A DNA stretch of 64,000 nt from HXMU1420-13 sp024742815 (GCA_024742815.1 JANSXX010000004.1:124001-188000), one strand, 5' to 3'; numbered from the stretch's first letter, positions 1-11,495 are shown. The notes: generated by a model from the sequence alone, not told the origin. Program-made: numbers and translations.

Positions 1-28
1 ACGTATTATTTATCTAAATAGTATTATT

Positions 29-67
29 AAAAGCAGAATATTTTATCAAAATATTCTGCTTTTTTTA
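29..67 (+). terminator. Rho-independent terminator of an upstream gene
   Basis: A perfect 16-bp stem (29-44 with 48-63) closes a 3-nt loop and runs into a T-tract. The gene it serves lies left of the window. The A-run on its left side means it could also act on the minus strand. Confidence 0.85.
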
Positions 68-96
68 TTATATAAATCTACTATTCATCTTTGCAA

Positions 97-288
97 TGTG
101 GATAACTCTAATGTTGACAAAAGTTAGAAAATCATCACTAATTGTATTAAAAAAGGGGTTTCAAAGAAAGGAGGTAAATACGATTTTGAGTGAACATCGA
201 TAAAAAAATATAATTTTAATTTTCTCATTTCTTCGATGTGGCTTTTAAAAATTTACTAATGTGGATAAGTGAATCTATTTGTGGAAAA
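97..288. promoter_or_regulatory. Cluster of DnaA-box-like sites upstream of nrdJ
   Basis: TGTGGATAA, the exact reverse complement of the DnaA box TTATCCACA, occurs at 97-105 and 260-268. TGTGGAAAA at 280-288 fits the relaxed consensus TTWTNCACA. All three have the same orientation in AT-rich DNA. The last lies 15 bp before a predicted -33 element. An inverted repeat ACATCGA/TCGATGT (194-200, 233-239) lies between the boxes. In E. coli, DnaA binds two boxes at the nrdAB promoter, so a role in coupling RNR expression to replication is a reasonable inference. Confidence 0.55.
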
Positions 289-303
289 GAAATGCAGATT
301 TAA

Positions 304-335
304 TTTGTGAGCATACCTGCAGGCGTATATATTTG
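304..335 (+). promoter_or_regulatory. Predicted nrdJ promoter, Bacteroidota type
   Basis: TTTG at 304-307 and TATATTTG at 328-335 are separated by 20 nt, matching the Bacteroides -33/-7 consensus TTTG-N19-21-TAnnTTTG. This would start transcription near 342 and leave a leader of about 90 nt before the nrdJ ATG. I saw no cobalamin riboswitch B12-box in that leader and no convincing paired NrdR boxes. Confidence 0.5.
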
Positions 336-428
336 GTAGCACTTCTGTAGGAGTTTTGGCTCATTTTATTACAGGGATAACACACCCGGAGCATCATCTA
401 TCAATAGTAACCATAGCGAAGTACGCCC

Positions 429-4034
<3,606 letters not shown>

Positions 4035-4125
4035 CACATTCTGAAAAACATGATGGGCCTGCGAGAAGCTCAGGCACCTTCATTGTTTTATTGATAACTG
4101 ATTTTCTTTCATGGAGAAACAGGAT

Positions 4126-4163
4126 AATGCCTCACCAGATTGATTTCGGTGGGGCATTTTTTT
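4126..4163 (+). terminator. Terminator of nrdJ
   Basis: An 11-bp stem with one G-T pair (4126-4136 with 4148-4158) surrounds an 11-nt loop and is followed by a run of T. The 90 nt before it, after the nrdJ stop, contain only a weak 5-bp hairpin. Confidence 0.85.
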
Positions 4164-4230
4164 ATGGATCAATTACTTAGAAGGGGTGTTTTTGGTAGAG
4201 ACTAACCGTATTGAATTGCTTGAAGGTACC

Positions 4231-4377
4231 TTAATAACCAGGATCATATGGTTCTGAATGTTCGAATCGAGATGAATTATCACGTGGAATACCATCACAC
4301 ATTCCGGGAAGTGCAAGTATGAGTACCACAAGTAATAATAAAATAATTGCACCAATTCGTTCGAGCCAATACTTCAT
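4231..4377 (-). CDS. Possible 48-residue membrane peptide
   Basis: This short minus-strand frame begins MKYWLERIGAIILLLLVVLI. Its first charged residues, one strongly hydrophobic segment (about residues 8-26) and polar, charged tail (ending EPYDPGY) are the shape of a small single-pass membrane protein. TATAAT lies about 20 nt upstream of the ATG, but I see no Shine-Dalgarno sequence. It lies alone between nrdJ and a transposase. I recognise no family. The rest of 4164-4560 holds nothing I can identify. Confidence 0.4.
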   Translation of the reverse strand: MKYWLERIGAIILLLLVVLILALPGMCDGIPRDNSSRFEHSEPYDPGY

Positions 4378-4560
4378 GTGGATTAAATTATATGTTAACA
4401 ATTAAGTTAGTCTACTAATCTACTAGAATACTATAAATAAATGATTTAGCAATACACATTGTTGAATAAATAATAATATTTAGTTAAAAAATAACTTCAT
4501 CCTTCACTCTCTTCTTTATAGAATTCTGTAAGGAATTAGTTTAAAATCGATCTAACGGGT

Positions 4561-5340
4561 ATGAAGAACAAATACCCAAATCGGAAATCCATTCGCCTTG
4601 CTTCGTGGAATTATGCTTGGCCAGGCTATTATTTTATCACCATTTGTACGAAGAATATGGAGCATATTTTTGGTGAGGTGCAGGATGGAATTATGAAATT
4701 AAATTACTTTGGCGAAATTGCGCTGAGAGAATGGCTCAAGACATCAGAAATAAGAGATAATGTAATCTTGGATGAATTTGTAATCATGCCGAATCATATG
4801 CATGGGATTATTCGGATTATTGATAAGGGGAAAGATCATGATTTAATGAGGGGAAATCGCTCTGAAAATGAAATCGTACGGGCGAATCGCTTAGAAAATG
4901 ATATCGTACGGGCGTATCGCGATACGCCCGTACTCCCTAATCGCGATACGCCCGTACTCCCCAATCGCGATATGCCCATACTCCCCAAAAGCAATTTGCA
5001 AGCGCCTGGCGAAAGCAATTTGCTTGCTCGCTCAAAAAGAAATCTGCCTCATAGCAATAAAAGAGAGCCAGATATTCCGAATGGAAATCAAATTAATAAT
5101 CAATTCGAAAAACGCTCTTTCCGATCGCCTTCAAAAGATCTGGGGGCTATCATCCGTGGATATAAAGCTGCTGTAACCACAAATATAAATAAGAGTCGGA
5201 AAGTGAAAGGCATTCCGGTATGGCACCGCAATTATTACGAGCATATTATCCGCAATGAAGATGCATTAAATCAAATCAGATTCTACATACAATCTAATCC
5301 CAGAAAATGGGATGAAGATCGATTTAGCAGATTCACTTAA
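4561..5340 (+). CDS. REP-associated tyrosine transposase (IS200/IS605-like, Y1)
   Basis: A 259-residue member of the Y1 transposase family (PF01797, RAYT group), which nicks and joins single-stranded DNA at palindromic ends. The HUH metal motif is seen as MPNHMHG (about residue 80) and the catalytic tyrosine is probably in HRNYYEHIIR (about 222-231). The N-terminal motif RLASWNYAWPGYYFITICT is typical. Between the two catalytic halves there is a low-complexity insertion of about 100 residues, with tandem RDTPVLPN units encoded by 24-bp repeats. RAYTs are usually single-copy domesticated transposases, so this need not be a mobile IS. The gene end overlaps the convergent next gene by 8 bp. Confidence 0.88.
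   Translation: MKNKYPNRKSIRLASWNYAWPGYYFITICTKNMEHIFGEVQDGIMKLNYFGEIALREWLKTSEIRDNVILDEFVIMPNHMHGIIRIIDKGKDHDLMRGNRSENEIVRANRLENDIVRAYRDTPVLPNRDTPVLPNRDMPILPKSNLQAPGESNLLARSKRNLPHSNKREPDIPNGNQINNQFEKRSFRSPSKDLGAIIRGYKAAVTTNINKSRKVKGIPVWHRNYYEHIIRNEDALNQIRFYIQSNPRKWDEDRFSRFT
4864..4988. repeat. Direct and inverted repeats inside the RAYT gene
   Basis: Two direct copies of a roughly 30-bp unit containing CGTACGGGCG (near 4864-4893 and 4894-4920) are followed by three tandem 24-bp units (4917-4940, 4941-4964, 4965-4988) containing the reverse complement. At their junction lies a perfect 28-bp palindrome (4906-4933). All units keep the reading frame. Confidence 0.9.
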
Positions 5341-6475
5341 TCAAAGTCATCGACTTGGTAGTAGTTTGTCCACCAGCGGTTAATGAGTAGAAATACTGTC
5401 CCGACGGTAAATTGCCCGCATTAAATGGTATCTGATGGCTTCCTGCACTAAAACTTTGATTGATTAACGCACTCACCACTCTTCCCTGAATATCAAACAC
5501 CAGCAACTTCACCCGAGATGCTTTTTCCAGTGTGAAACTAATTGTGGTAGCTGGATTAAAGGGGTTTGGATAATTTTGATGTAGTTGGAAATCAGCAATT
5601 TCTTCTGCTGTTTCTTCTACCGAAACAAACTGACCTTTTATGCTTTCAACCGCTTCGGAAAGCGTCAGGTATTCGATGTTATCGCCGTAAAAGTGATTCA
5701 AAGAATCCATCAATTCAACCATCCAGTCGAGAACAATACCGTTCGAGTATCCACTTCTGGTGAAATGATCATGCAGCATTAATCCGTAAATTCCGGTTTC
5801 TGAAGCCGCTTTTTTAATGTCAACCAAAGCACTATCTAAGTTCTGTTGATACATTTCCTGCGATAATGCCCACGTATATTCTTCATTTATTGGAAAGTTG
5901 AACACATTGTTGGTCATAAACTGTGCTTCGGTATCATCAGAAAACGAGGTTAAATTGAAATCAGAAAGCACTTCAAAGGTGGTGGCATCGGTTACATGTC
6001 CGGGAGGAATAAACGAGGTTGGTACAAAATCCAGATGTTCGGCAAACAAGGCCAAGCCGTCTTGAATTAGTGCTGTTTGTTCAGCCTTGGTGAAAGCCTC
6101 GTTGTGCGTAGTGCAATACATTTCATGTCCCCAAAAAGCCGCACGAGGAGTACTTTCGCATCGATTACAAATATGATCGAAGCCATGAACCGAGACTTCA
6201 TGTCCGCGCGTAATGGTAGCTTTTAATTCTTCGGCAAGAACGCCATCGGCATTAGCTGTTTCTATCAACCGATGCGGAATTACACCCCAAGTTACTTTGC
6301 CTCCACGTGATTCCACGCTATCCTGAAATGGAACAATAGATCGTGGAAGAATGGTAGTATTTCGATTTAAAATATCATCAACCCGAATGATGAATTTAAG
6401 TGATTCAGTTTGTGCAAATGTGAGTGAAACCTGACAAAAAGCAATGATCAGGAGTAATGCTGTTTTTTTGACCAT
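5333..6475 (-). CDS. Secreted DUF2334/polysaccharide-deacetylase-like protein with C-terminal sorting domain
   Basis: A 380-residue exported protein. An N-terminal signal peptide (about 1-22, ending TFAQ) precedes a NodB-like barrel domain in the style of DUF2334. The metal-binding residues expected of that fold are visible as RVDDI (Asp33, Asp34) and HGFDH (His97, His101). The last 80 residues carry a Por-type sorting domain with NYPNPFNPATTISF and a final SMTLIK, which directs proteins to the type IX secretion system. The substrate cannot be read from sequence; a carbohydrate or peptidoglycan ester/amide is plausible. It is a single gene, convergent with the RAYT. Confidence 0.8.
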   Translation of the reverse strand: MVKKTALLLIIAFCQVSLTFAQTESLKFIIRVDDILNRNTTILPRSIVPFQDSVESRGGKVTWGVIPHRLIETANADGVLAEELKATITRGHEVSVHGFDHICNRCESTPRAAFWGHEMYCTTHNEAFTKAEQTALIQDGLALFAEHLDFVPTSFIPPGHVTDATTFEVLSDFNLTSFSDDTEAQFMTNNVFNFPINEEYTWALSQEMYQQNLDSALVDIKKAASETGIYGLMLHDHFTRSGYSNGIVLDWMVELMDSLNHFYGDNIEYLTLSEAVESIKGQFVSVEETAEEIADFQLHQNYPNPFNPATTISFTLEKASRVKLLVFDIQGRVVSALINQSFSAGSHQIPFNAGNLPSGQYFYSLTAGGQTTTKSMTLIK

Positions 6476-6568
6476 GAGAACGAATGAGGATTTCTGCTAA
6501 GATAAGTGCCTTAGGTGGGGAATAGAAATCATGCACATTCTGATCGCGAAACAGTTTAAAGCTATTGA

Positions 6569-6964
6569 TTAATAGCCTTCTAAATTCGATTCCAAAGAGT
6601 ACGAATGTATTTTTGATAAAGTATTTCCTTTAGTCGAGGTAAAGTGATAGACATCACAAAACACATAGGTTTTACCACCCATGATAATAGCACCGGAGAG
6701 TGATGCATCTCGCCCATGAGTGATAATTGACTCAATAATCAGTTTGTCCGCTTTATTGGAACTCAACCTTCGAATTTCATCCGAAAACTCTTCAATTCCA
6801 CGAATGATTTTATCGCCATGCATGAACCAGATTATATCTTTCGATGCATGTTGAATGATAAAATCGGCATCACCTGTTGCAAAGGCAGTATTAAATGATT
6901 TTAGAAATTCTTTGCGAGGTGCATTCCCGCACGATGGTCTACATATAATTTCTGTTTTACTCAT
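6569..6964 (-). CDS. NTF2-like (SnoaL-type) small protein
   Basis: A 131-residue protein with the cone-shaped NTF2-like fold pattern: an N-terminal helix (FLKSFNTAFATGDADFIIQH), IIWFMHGDKIIRGIEEF, then a beta-rich half. Members bind small hydrophobic ligands or act as isomerases, hydrolases or accessory domains; nothing here fixes a reaction. Its ATG overlaps the stop of the VOC gene (ATGA), so the two are translationally coupled. An N-terminal CRPSCGNAP stretch with two Cys is unusual for the fold. Confidence 0.65.
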   Translation of the reverse strand: MSKTEIICRPSCGNAPRKEFLKSFNTAFATGDADFIIQHASKDIIWFMHGDKIIRGIEEFSDEIRRLSSNKADKLIIESIITHGRDASLSGAIIMGGKTYVFCDVYHFTSTKGNTLSKIHSYSLESNLEGY

Positions 6965-7377
6965 TCTACTTTCTCCGCCATCTTATCCCAATCCATAAAT
7001 GCCATATTCCAACGATGTCCATCCGGATCCTGAAAACCAAAACCGTACATCCAACCTTGCCAAGTTTCAGGTCCGGCGAAAATGGTACCTCCTGCTTTCC
7101 TGACTTTTTCAGCCAATTCATCTACTTCTTTTTTAGATTGAGCCTCCATCGAGATGAGAAGTTCACCGGAGTGACTCAAATCAGTAACTTTTGCTTGTGT
7201 AAACTGCTCAAATTGTTGATGGGAAAACATCATCACCTGAACCTTATTCTTTCCCAAATAAATACCGAACATTTCGTTGGTTTCATTCTCAACAAAAGTG
7301 GCGCCTAATTCTTTGAAGAATACCTTCGAGCGTTGAACGTCATTTACGGGGAGATTAAACCAGGCGGAGTTCGTCAT
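6961..7377 (-). CDS. VOC-family protein (glyoxalase/bleomycin-resistance fold)
   Basis: A 138-residue vicinal-oxygen-chelate protein with the paired beta-alpha-beta-beta-beta modules. WFNLPVNDVQRSKVFF opens the first half, and DPDGHRWNMAFMD closes the second. This subgroup is usually annotated as lactoylglutathione-lyase-like, without proven substrate. First gene of a two-gene operon with the NTF2-like protein, divergent from the unknown cluster that begins at 7549. Confidence 0.85.
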   Translation of the reverse strand: MTNSAWFNLPVNDVQRSKVFFKELGATFVENETNEMFGIYLGKNKVQVMMFSHQQFEQFTQAKVTDLSHSGELLISMEAQSKKEVDELAEKVRKAGGTIFAGPETWQGWMYGFGFQDPDGHRWNMAFMDWDKMAEKVE

Positions 7378-7548
7378 AGTTGCAGATTTTCTTTTCGGCT
7401 AAGTTGAAACAAATGGGTGGTTATTTCATCTTGATAACAGTAACAAATTTCGTTGAAAAGCAGAATTAGGAATTTGGATTTTGCTTTAATTTTCACACCT
7501 TCTGCAAGGGTACTAATTATTAACGGGTTAACTTTACGGGAACTAACT

Positions 7549-7914
7549 ATGGCCGATCTTAAGAAAGCATTCGAAAATCTGAAATCAAATATCGCTGATA
7601 AAGTAAATGATGCTGTTTCGCTAGATGTGGTGACATTTTCAGGCAATTTCAACATCAAAGTTGGCGATGTTATCGGAAATGATCAGAATAAATTCGATCT
7701 GGAAAAAGTGCTGAACAGTATGAAAGCCGATGTAAATGCAGAATTGAATGTAGTTGCTTACTCAACCATAAAATTGGATGGCGACCAAGTGAATATTGTT
7801 AAAGAAAATCTGAGCAGCGAGCAAATGGAATTGGTGAAATTTCATCGCGAAATGATTGAAGCCAGTCAGAATTCGAGAAAAGCCATCGTAGATATGATTA
7901 AAGGGTTGGTGTAA
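7549..7914 (+). CDS. Unknown protein A of a five-gene cluster (GD-module protein)
   Basis: A 121-residue protein I do not recognise. I chose the ATG at 7549 (MADLKKAF) over an upstream in-frame ATG, because the extra residues run through the intergenic spacer. An N-terminal helix (1-22) leads to SLDVVTFSGNFNIKVGDV (24-41), then an acidic stretch and a second beta pattern ending in STIKLDGDQVNI (72-83). The last 35 residues are helical. The order 'L-x-V-x-T, strand, GD-x, long helices' matches protein C of the same cluster. It has no signal peptide or membrane segment. It precedes gene B by 12 bp. Confidence 0.75.
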   Translation: MADLKKAFENLKSNIADKVNDAVSLDVVTFSGNFNIKVGDVIGNDQNKFDLEKVLNSMKADVNAELNVVAYSTIKLDGDQVNIVKENLSSEQMELVKFHREMIEASQNSRKAIVDMIKGLV

Positions 7915-7926
7915 GCCAAAAGGTGA

Positions 7927-9567
7927 ATGGCCAGCTCAGAACATCTTGACCTATTATTAAAAGAAGCCGAACAACAAGTTGCTGATTTCGGAGATGACTC
8001 TGCAGAGATAATCCAACATTTACGTGATTTAGGATATCTCTCACAGCTTCCGTTCAATGTGATCAATAAGGAATCAACCTATCAGAAAGCTTTGGAAGAA
8101 TTCGAGTATGATCTTATACAATCTAAGTTGTTTTCTGACAATGCAATAAACGCTTTAAAAGCATTATACAGCGAAGATTTTGCCGGAGAAATGCTTCGGA
8201 AATTAATGGATTTAGACGAAGGGATTGCTCTGAGAAAATTACCGGAAATGGGTGAGCTTTCATTGAGTTCAAGAATCTTGCATTATCGCCTTTTGATGTA
8301 TGGGTTATACAATGTTGACGCAACTCGAGTTTTTGGATTCGCCTCAATGAATGCAATTCAAACCTTAAAACATCATTTAGCCTTGCAGAATGGTTTGGAT
8401 GCGGTGAATGCATTAGCCAACAAAGAAGGGGTTCTAAAGCGTATTCTTTCGATATATGGAAAAGAGCGCTGTTTAATGTTTATACATATCGCAAAGTCAG
8501 CATTTAATACGCTCGAGTTTGATCCCAAAAAACTTAGATCGGCAAGAGATTTTTATCACCATCTAAGTACGGACTTTGACTTTAAGCCTCGATACCTCGC
8601 AGGTTTTAAGCGTGATATTTTGCCTAGAAAATCTAAAGATGTAAAATGGGAATATGTTAAGGGTAGAAGTACCGACGAACTCACCAATTTTATCATCAAG
8701 GTGCTGCAAGTTCACCAATGGATGGATGGGTTTTATGAAGGGAATACAGACGGGGAAATTGGAAGTGTGAGTCTGAATTCCATTGCTGATTTATTGGAGT
8801 TCTACAATGCTGCCTCCAAGAACGAGTTGAATCTCGATTCGGTGTTGTATTACATCGGAGATGGGTATTTCGTGTTTAATGCACTTTCATTGATTAATAC
8901 CTACGTAATTGAGCAAGTGCCCGAAACGATGGATGAAGAACTAATCAAAAAACTCACCATCCAATCCGGAAGACTAAAAGAATCTGAAAAACGTACTTTT
9001 GAAAATAATTTATCGAAGGTGTTGAGTTCCGCTAAAATTGAGCTTTCTCAAGATCAGCAGAAACAAAAAATGGGGGTAGGTAAGCGAATCTATTTTGGTA
9101 TTCGAAGCTTTCTCAAAAAACTGTTTCGTATTGGAAAACGTTTGGTAAAAACGATTCTTCATCATCTGAAAAAGATATTTAATCAGCTTAAAGACTTTTT
9201 CAAACGGGTACTCGAATATGGGAAACGTGCACTCAAATCATTCATTCAAGGCATTAAATACATAATAGGAAGGTTGCCTATTGTAAGTGAATTTGACCGA
9301 AAAGTAGCGCTAAGTCACAGCGAATTTATGGGTGATACTTTATCCATTTTCGATCATGAACTTTCAATCGACGGTATCTATCAGCATGAACAAAAAGTGC
9401 GGGAAGTTCAGCGCAGTTCTCAGTTTAGTGTAGCCATTGTAGGTGAAGTGCTAAAGCTTCTGAAGTTTATGATAAAAGGATTTGTAGGATGGCCCATTCT
9501 AATCCTGCAATTGGCAAAAGCCACACGAGTATTATATCAAAAACATCAATTAATCTATCAAAAATAG
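7927..9567 (+). CDS. Unknown protein B of the five-gene cluster, large membrane-active-looking subunit
   Basis: A 546-residue protein without a family I can name. Residues 1-330 are helical, with three stretches that loosely resemble peptidoglycan-binding-like repeats (about 25-65, 115-150, 275-320); I regard this as weak. Residues about 381-450 form a nearly uninterrupted run of Lys/Arg-rich amphipathic helices (KRIYFGIRSFLKKLFRIGKR and onward). A GDT motif (469-471) and a helix resembling the C-terminal module of protein C follow, then a hydrophobic segment (about 511-530) that could insert in a membrane. There is no signal peptide. Its stop overlaps the Shine-Dalgarno of gene C. Confidence 0.75.
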   Translation: MASSEHLDLLLKEAEQQVADFGDDSAEIIQHLRDLGYLSQLPFNVINKESTYQKALEEFEYDLIQSKLFSDNAINALKALYSEDFAGEMLRKLMDLDEGIALRKLPEMGELSLSSRILHYRLLMYGLYNVDATRVFGFASMNAIQTLKHHLALQNGLDAVNALANKEGVLKRILSIYGKERCLMFIHIAKSAFNTLEFDPKKLRSARDFYHHLSTDFDFKPRYLAGFKRDILPRKSKDVKWEYVKGRSTDELTNFIIKVLQVHQWMDGFYEGNTDGEIGSVSLNSIADLLEFYNAASKNELNLDSVLYYIGDGYFVFNALSLINTYVIEQVPETMDEELIKKLTIQSGRLKESEKRTFENNLSKVLSSAKIELSQDQQKQKMGVGKRIYFGIRSFLKKLFRIGKRLVKTILHHLKKIFNQLKDFFKRVLEYGKRALKSFIQGIKYIIGRLPIVSEFDRKVALSHSEFMGDTLSIFDHELSIDGIYQHEQKVREVQRSSQFSVAIVGEVLKLLKFMIKGFVGWPILILQLAKATRVLYQKHQLIYQK

Positions 9568-9575
9568 GAGTTATT

Positions 9576-9959
9576 ATGGCCGGAACAACAGGGGAAAGTA
9601 CATCGAAAAAAGCGATTCAGGATTTTCTTGATAACGCTAAAGATAGTGTGAAAAATTTGACAACATTGGAAATCAAAACCATCGTAGGTGCCATTGAATT
9701 TGAAAAAGATGGAAGTCTGAAACCACCTACGGGCGATTTAGAAGGCATTGTAAGCAAAGTACAGTTGGTTTCAGGTGATATCACCACACGAATCACCCCG
9801 GATTTTGGAAAGAATTATGCGCAGCTGATGGAATACCATCTGGTTAAGGAAAATCAGGGACAGGAAATCGTTCGGAAGAACCTGCAGGTGGTTAAGGAAA
9901 TCGGCACAACCTTGGTAAGCTTGTTAAATAACGACGACAAGCTAAACGAGGATACATAA
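9576..9959 (+). CDS. Unknown protein C of the five-gene cluster (GD-module prototype)
   Basis: A 127-residue protein. The start at 9576 is set by AGGAG at 9566-9570, which overlaps the stop codon of gene B. After a Ser/Thr-rich N-terminus come NLTTLEIKTIVGAIEFEKDG (27-46), SKVQLVSGDITTRITPDF (60-77) and two helices (80-117) containing YHLVKENQGQEIVRKN. The element TTLEI-x-TIV is repeated almost exactly near the N-terminus of protein D, and GDITTR near the C-terminus of D. Protein A has the same order. I see no catalytic motif; a binding or scaffold role is the most that can be inferred. Confidence 0.75.
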   Translation: MAGTTGESTSKKAIQDFLDNAKDSVKNLTTLEIKTIVGAIEFEKDGSLKPPTGDLEGIVSKVQLVSGDITTRITPDFGKNYAQLMEYHLVKENQGQEIVRKNLQVVKEIGTTLVSLLNNDDKLNEDT

Positions 9960-9964
9960 GCTGA

Positions 9965-10930
9965 ATGGCTAAGCATATTGAAAAGGTAATTCGTACCGCC
10001 GAAGACCTCACCACGCTTGAGATAAATACGATTGTAAAGCGAAGTATGACCGGCGGCAAACAACCCGACGACGACAAAGAGGCGTTGTATAAACTTGCTG
10101 GGATTTATTCGAGTGAGCTTGAACGGCTTGGGAATCGGTATGTTAAATGTTTGTCGGAGGAAAGCGAGTTCTATCAGAAAGTGGTGAAAACCATGCCCGA
10201 AGAGGCAAACCTATTTCGTCGAGTCAGCATTTTTAAAGGCGGTGGTGTGTTTTCCTTTCGTGAGATCGGAATTTGGGCACGATATGCAGATGAATGGCTG
10301 AAAGATTATGACGAGTATCTGATCAACGAAGAATCGGAAAGAATAGACGACCAATATCAGCTAAAACGAATTGCAGCAAAGTGTATGGAAATGTCGAAGA
10401 TGATAGAAGCGCACTTCTTCAAAGAACGAGATGGGTTTAAAATTCTGGAAGGTGGAATCGTGAAAGATTCCATAAAAGAAGAAGAAATTGGGACTAAAGA
10501 AGGGAAGAATTTACACCTCTATTTCAAAGAGGTAGAACAGTTATCAACGTTTCCGGAAACTACCAAAGCGCATTTGTTGGGGTTAATGAATCGTTATTTG
10601 GAATTAAAACCTCACGAACCAGATGGCTATAACTGGGTGGAAACCGATCCAGTTAAGTTTCAAGATAATTCCGAGAAATTTCAGTTTGATTTGAGGCACC
10701 GGCTTTCACTTCGAAAGTCAATCGATATTGGTGTTGAGAAAATTTTGATGCAAACCAGAATCGGAATGGATGGCGACATCACTACCCGTTTAACACAATC
10801 ATTTAGCGAAGAACCCCAGCAATTTATCCTCGACATCCATAATACCTCCATTCGCATTTCGGTAGATTTCTGGGAAAAGATTTTCGATGCGTTGATGTCG
10901 CTGCTGCATAATGTTTTGAAAAAGAAATGA
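9965..10930 (+). CDS. Unknown protein D of the five-gene cluster, GD module with large insertion
   Basis: A 321-residue protein. DLTTLEINTIV (14-24) matches the N-terminal strand of protein C, and QTRIGMDGDITTRLTQSF (263-280) matches its GDITTR strand. About 240 residues sit between them, mostly charged helices (for example residues 40-150) not found in C. The end (285-318) is a hydrophobic helix pair, ISVDFWEKIFDALMSLLHNV. It thus looks like a C-type module interrupted by a helical domain. It starts 5 bp after gene C, and its stop overlaps the ATG of gene E (ATGA). Confidence 0.75.
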   Translation: MAKHIEKVIRTAEDLTTLEINTIVKRSMTGGKQPDDDKEALYKLAGIYSSELERLGNRYVKCLSEESEFYQKVVKTMPEEANLFRRVSIFKGGGVFSFREIGIWARYADEWLKDYDEYLINEESERIDDQYQLKRIAAKCMEMSKMIEAHFFKERDGFKILEGGIVKDSIKEEEIGTKEGKNLHLYFKEVEQLSTFPETTKAHLLGLMNRYLELKPHEPDGYNWVETDPVKFQDNSEKFQFDLRHRLSLRKSIDIGVEKILMQTRIGMDGDITTRLTQSFSEEPQQFILDIHNTSIRISVDFWEKIFDALMSLLHNVLKKK

Positions 10931-11403
10931 CCGAGCTTACCCACAATCAACAGTTGATAGTTAATGTGAAGCGAATGCTTTCCAGAATCAAACGCCTTAT
11001 TCCTTACCCAATTCTGAAGTATGGCGATGTGTTGATACAAAGTTTAAACCCAGTTTTTTGGATCAGAGCTATCCAAGCAGCGGAAGAGTTCATCCATTTA
11101 ATGCGCCGACAGAGAGTAGAAATCACTGATTATCAAGATAAGCATGGTTTAAGTGCCATCATGTATTTTTCCGGAGATATTTCAATCTATATCCATCACC
11201 AAAAAATGGAAGATTTAAATAGTGACATTGTTGAAAAGTTTACTTCTGAATTAAGAAAGAAAAGTCACACGATTACCCGATTACCCTCTGTTTTTCTAGC
11301 TTGGCTCGGTCAATTGGTTGGACTTGCAGGATATTTTAATTGGCCAAAAATTGAAGCAACAGCGATTCATCTAATCGATATCATACGATCATTTATTGCT
11401 TGA
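10927..11403 (+). CDS. Unknown protein E of the five-gene cluster
   Basis: A 158-residue protein, last in the cluster and translationally coupled to D by ATGA overlap. The N-terminal half is basic and helical (KRMLSRIKRLIPYPILKYGD, then a Trp-containing helix). The middle has SAIMYFSGDISIYIHH (76-91), which carries the shared GD-I strand. The end contains a hydrophobic helix (about 119-138, FLAWLGQLVGLAGYF) and an amphipathic helix. It could be a membrane-associated partner of the other four proteins. No known family is recognised. Confidence 0.75.
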   Translation: MTELTHNQQLIVNVKRMLSRIKRLIPYPILKYGDVLIQSLNPVFWIRAIQAAEEFIHLMRRQRVEITDYQDKHGLSAIMYFSGDISIYIHHQKMEDLNSDIVEKFTSELRKKSHTITRLPSVFLAWLGQLVGLAGYFNWPKIEATAIHLIDIIRSFIA

Positions 11404-11495
11404 TTACAATCGGGTTCTGAATGTGCACAATGAATTTGATTTGCACCAATCCGCGAAAAAAGGGATAATCAGCCACATACAAACGAAGAGGTACA

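Noticed and set aside
1..428. Replication origin indicated by DnaA boxes
   Set aside because: Only three boxes and no dnaA, dnaN or gidA genes nearby; a role in nrdJ control is simpler.
336..428. Cobalamin riboswitch in the nrdJ leader
   Set aside because: The leader is too short and I could not find the conserved B12-box or the surrounding helices.
4173..4355. 60-residue minus-strand frame
   Set aside because: Overlaps the better 48-residue candidate in another frame and has an irregular composition.
4917..4988. CRISPR array
   Set aside because: The 24-bp units are contiguous with no spacers and lie in frame inside a transposase gene.
7453..7548. Longer N-terminus for protein A
   Set aside because: The extra 32 residues are encoded by the divergent spacer; the ATG at 7549 starts the helical pattern shared with protein C.
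7374..7658. Minus-strand frame overlapping gene A
   Set aside because: Antisense to the conserved-looking gene A and to the intergenic region; no recognisable domain.
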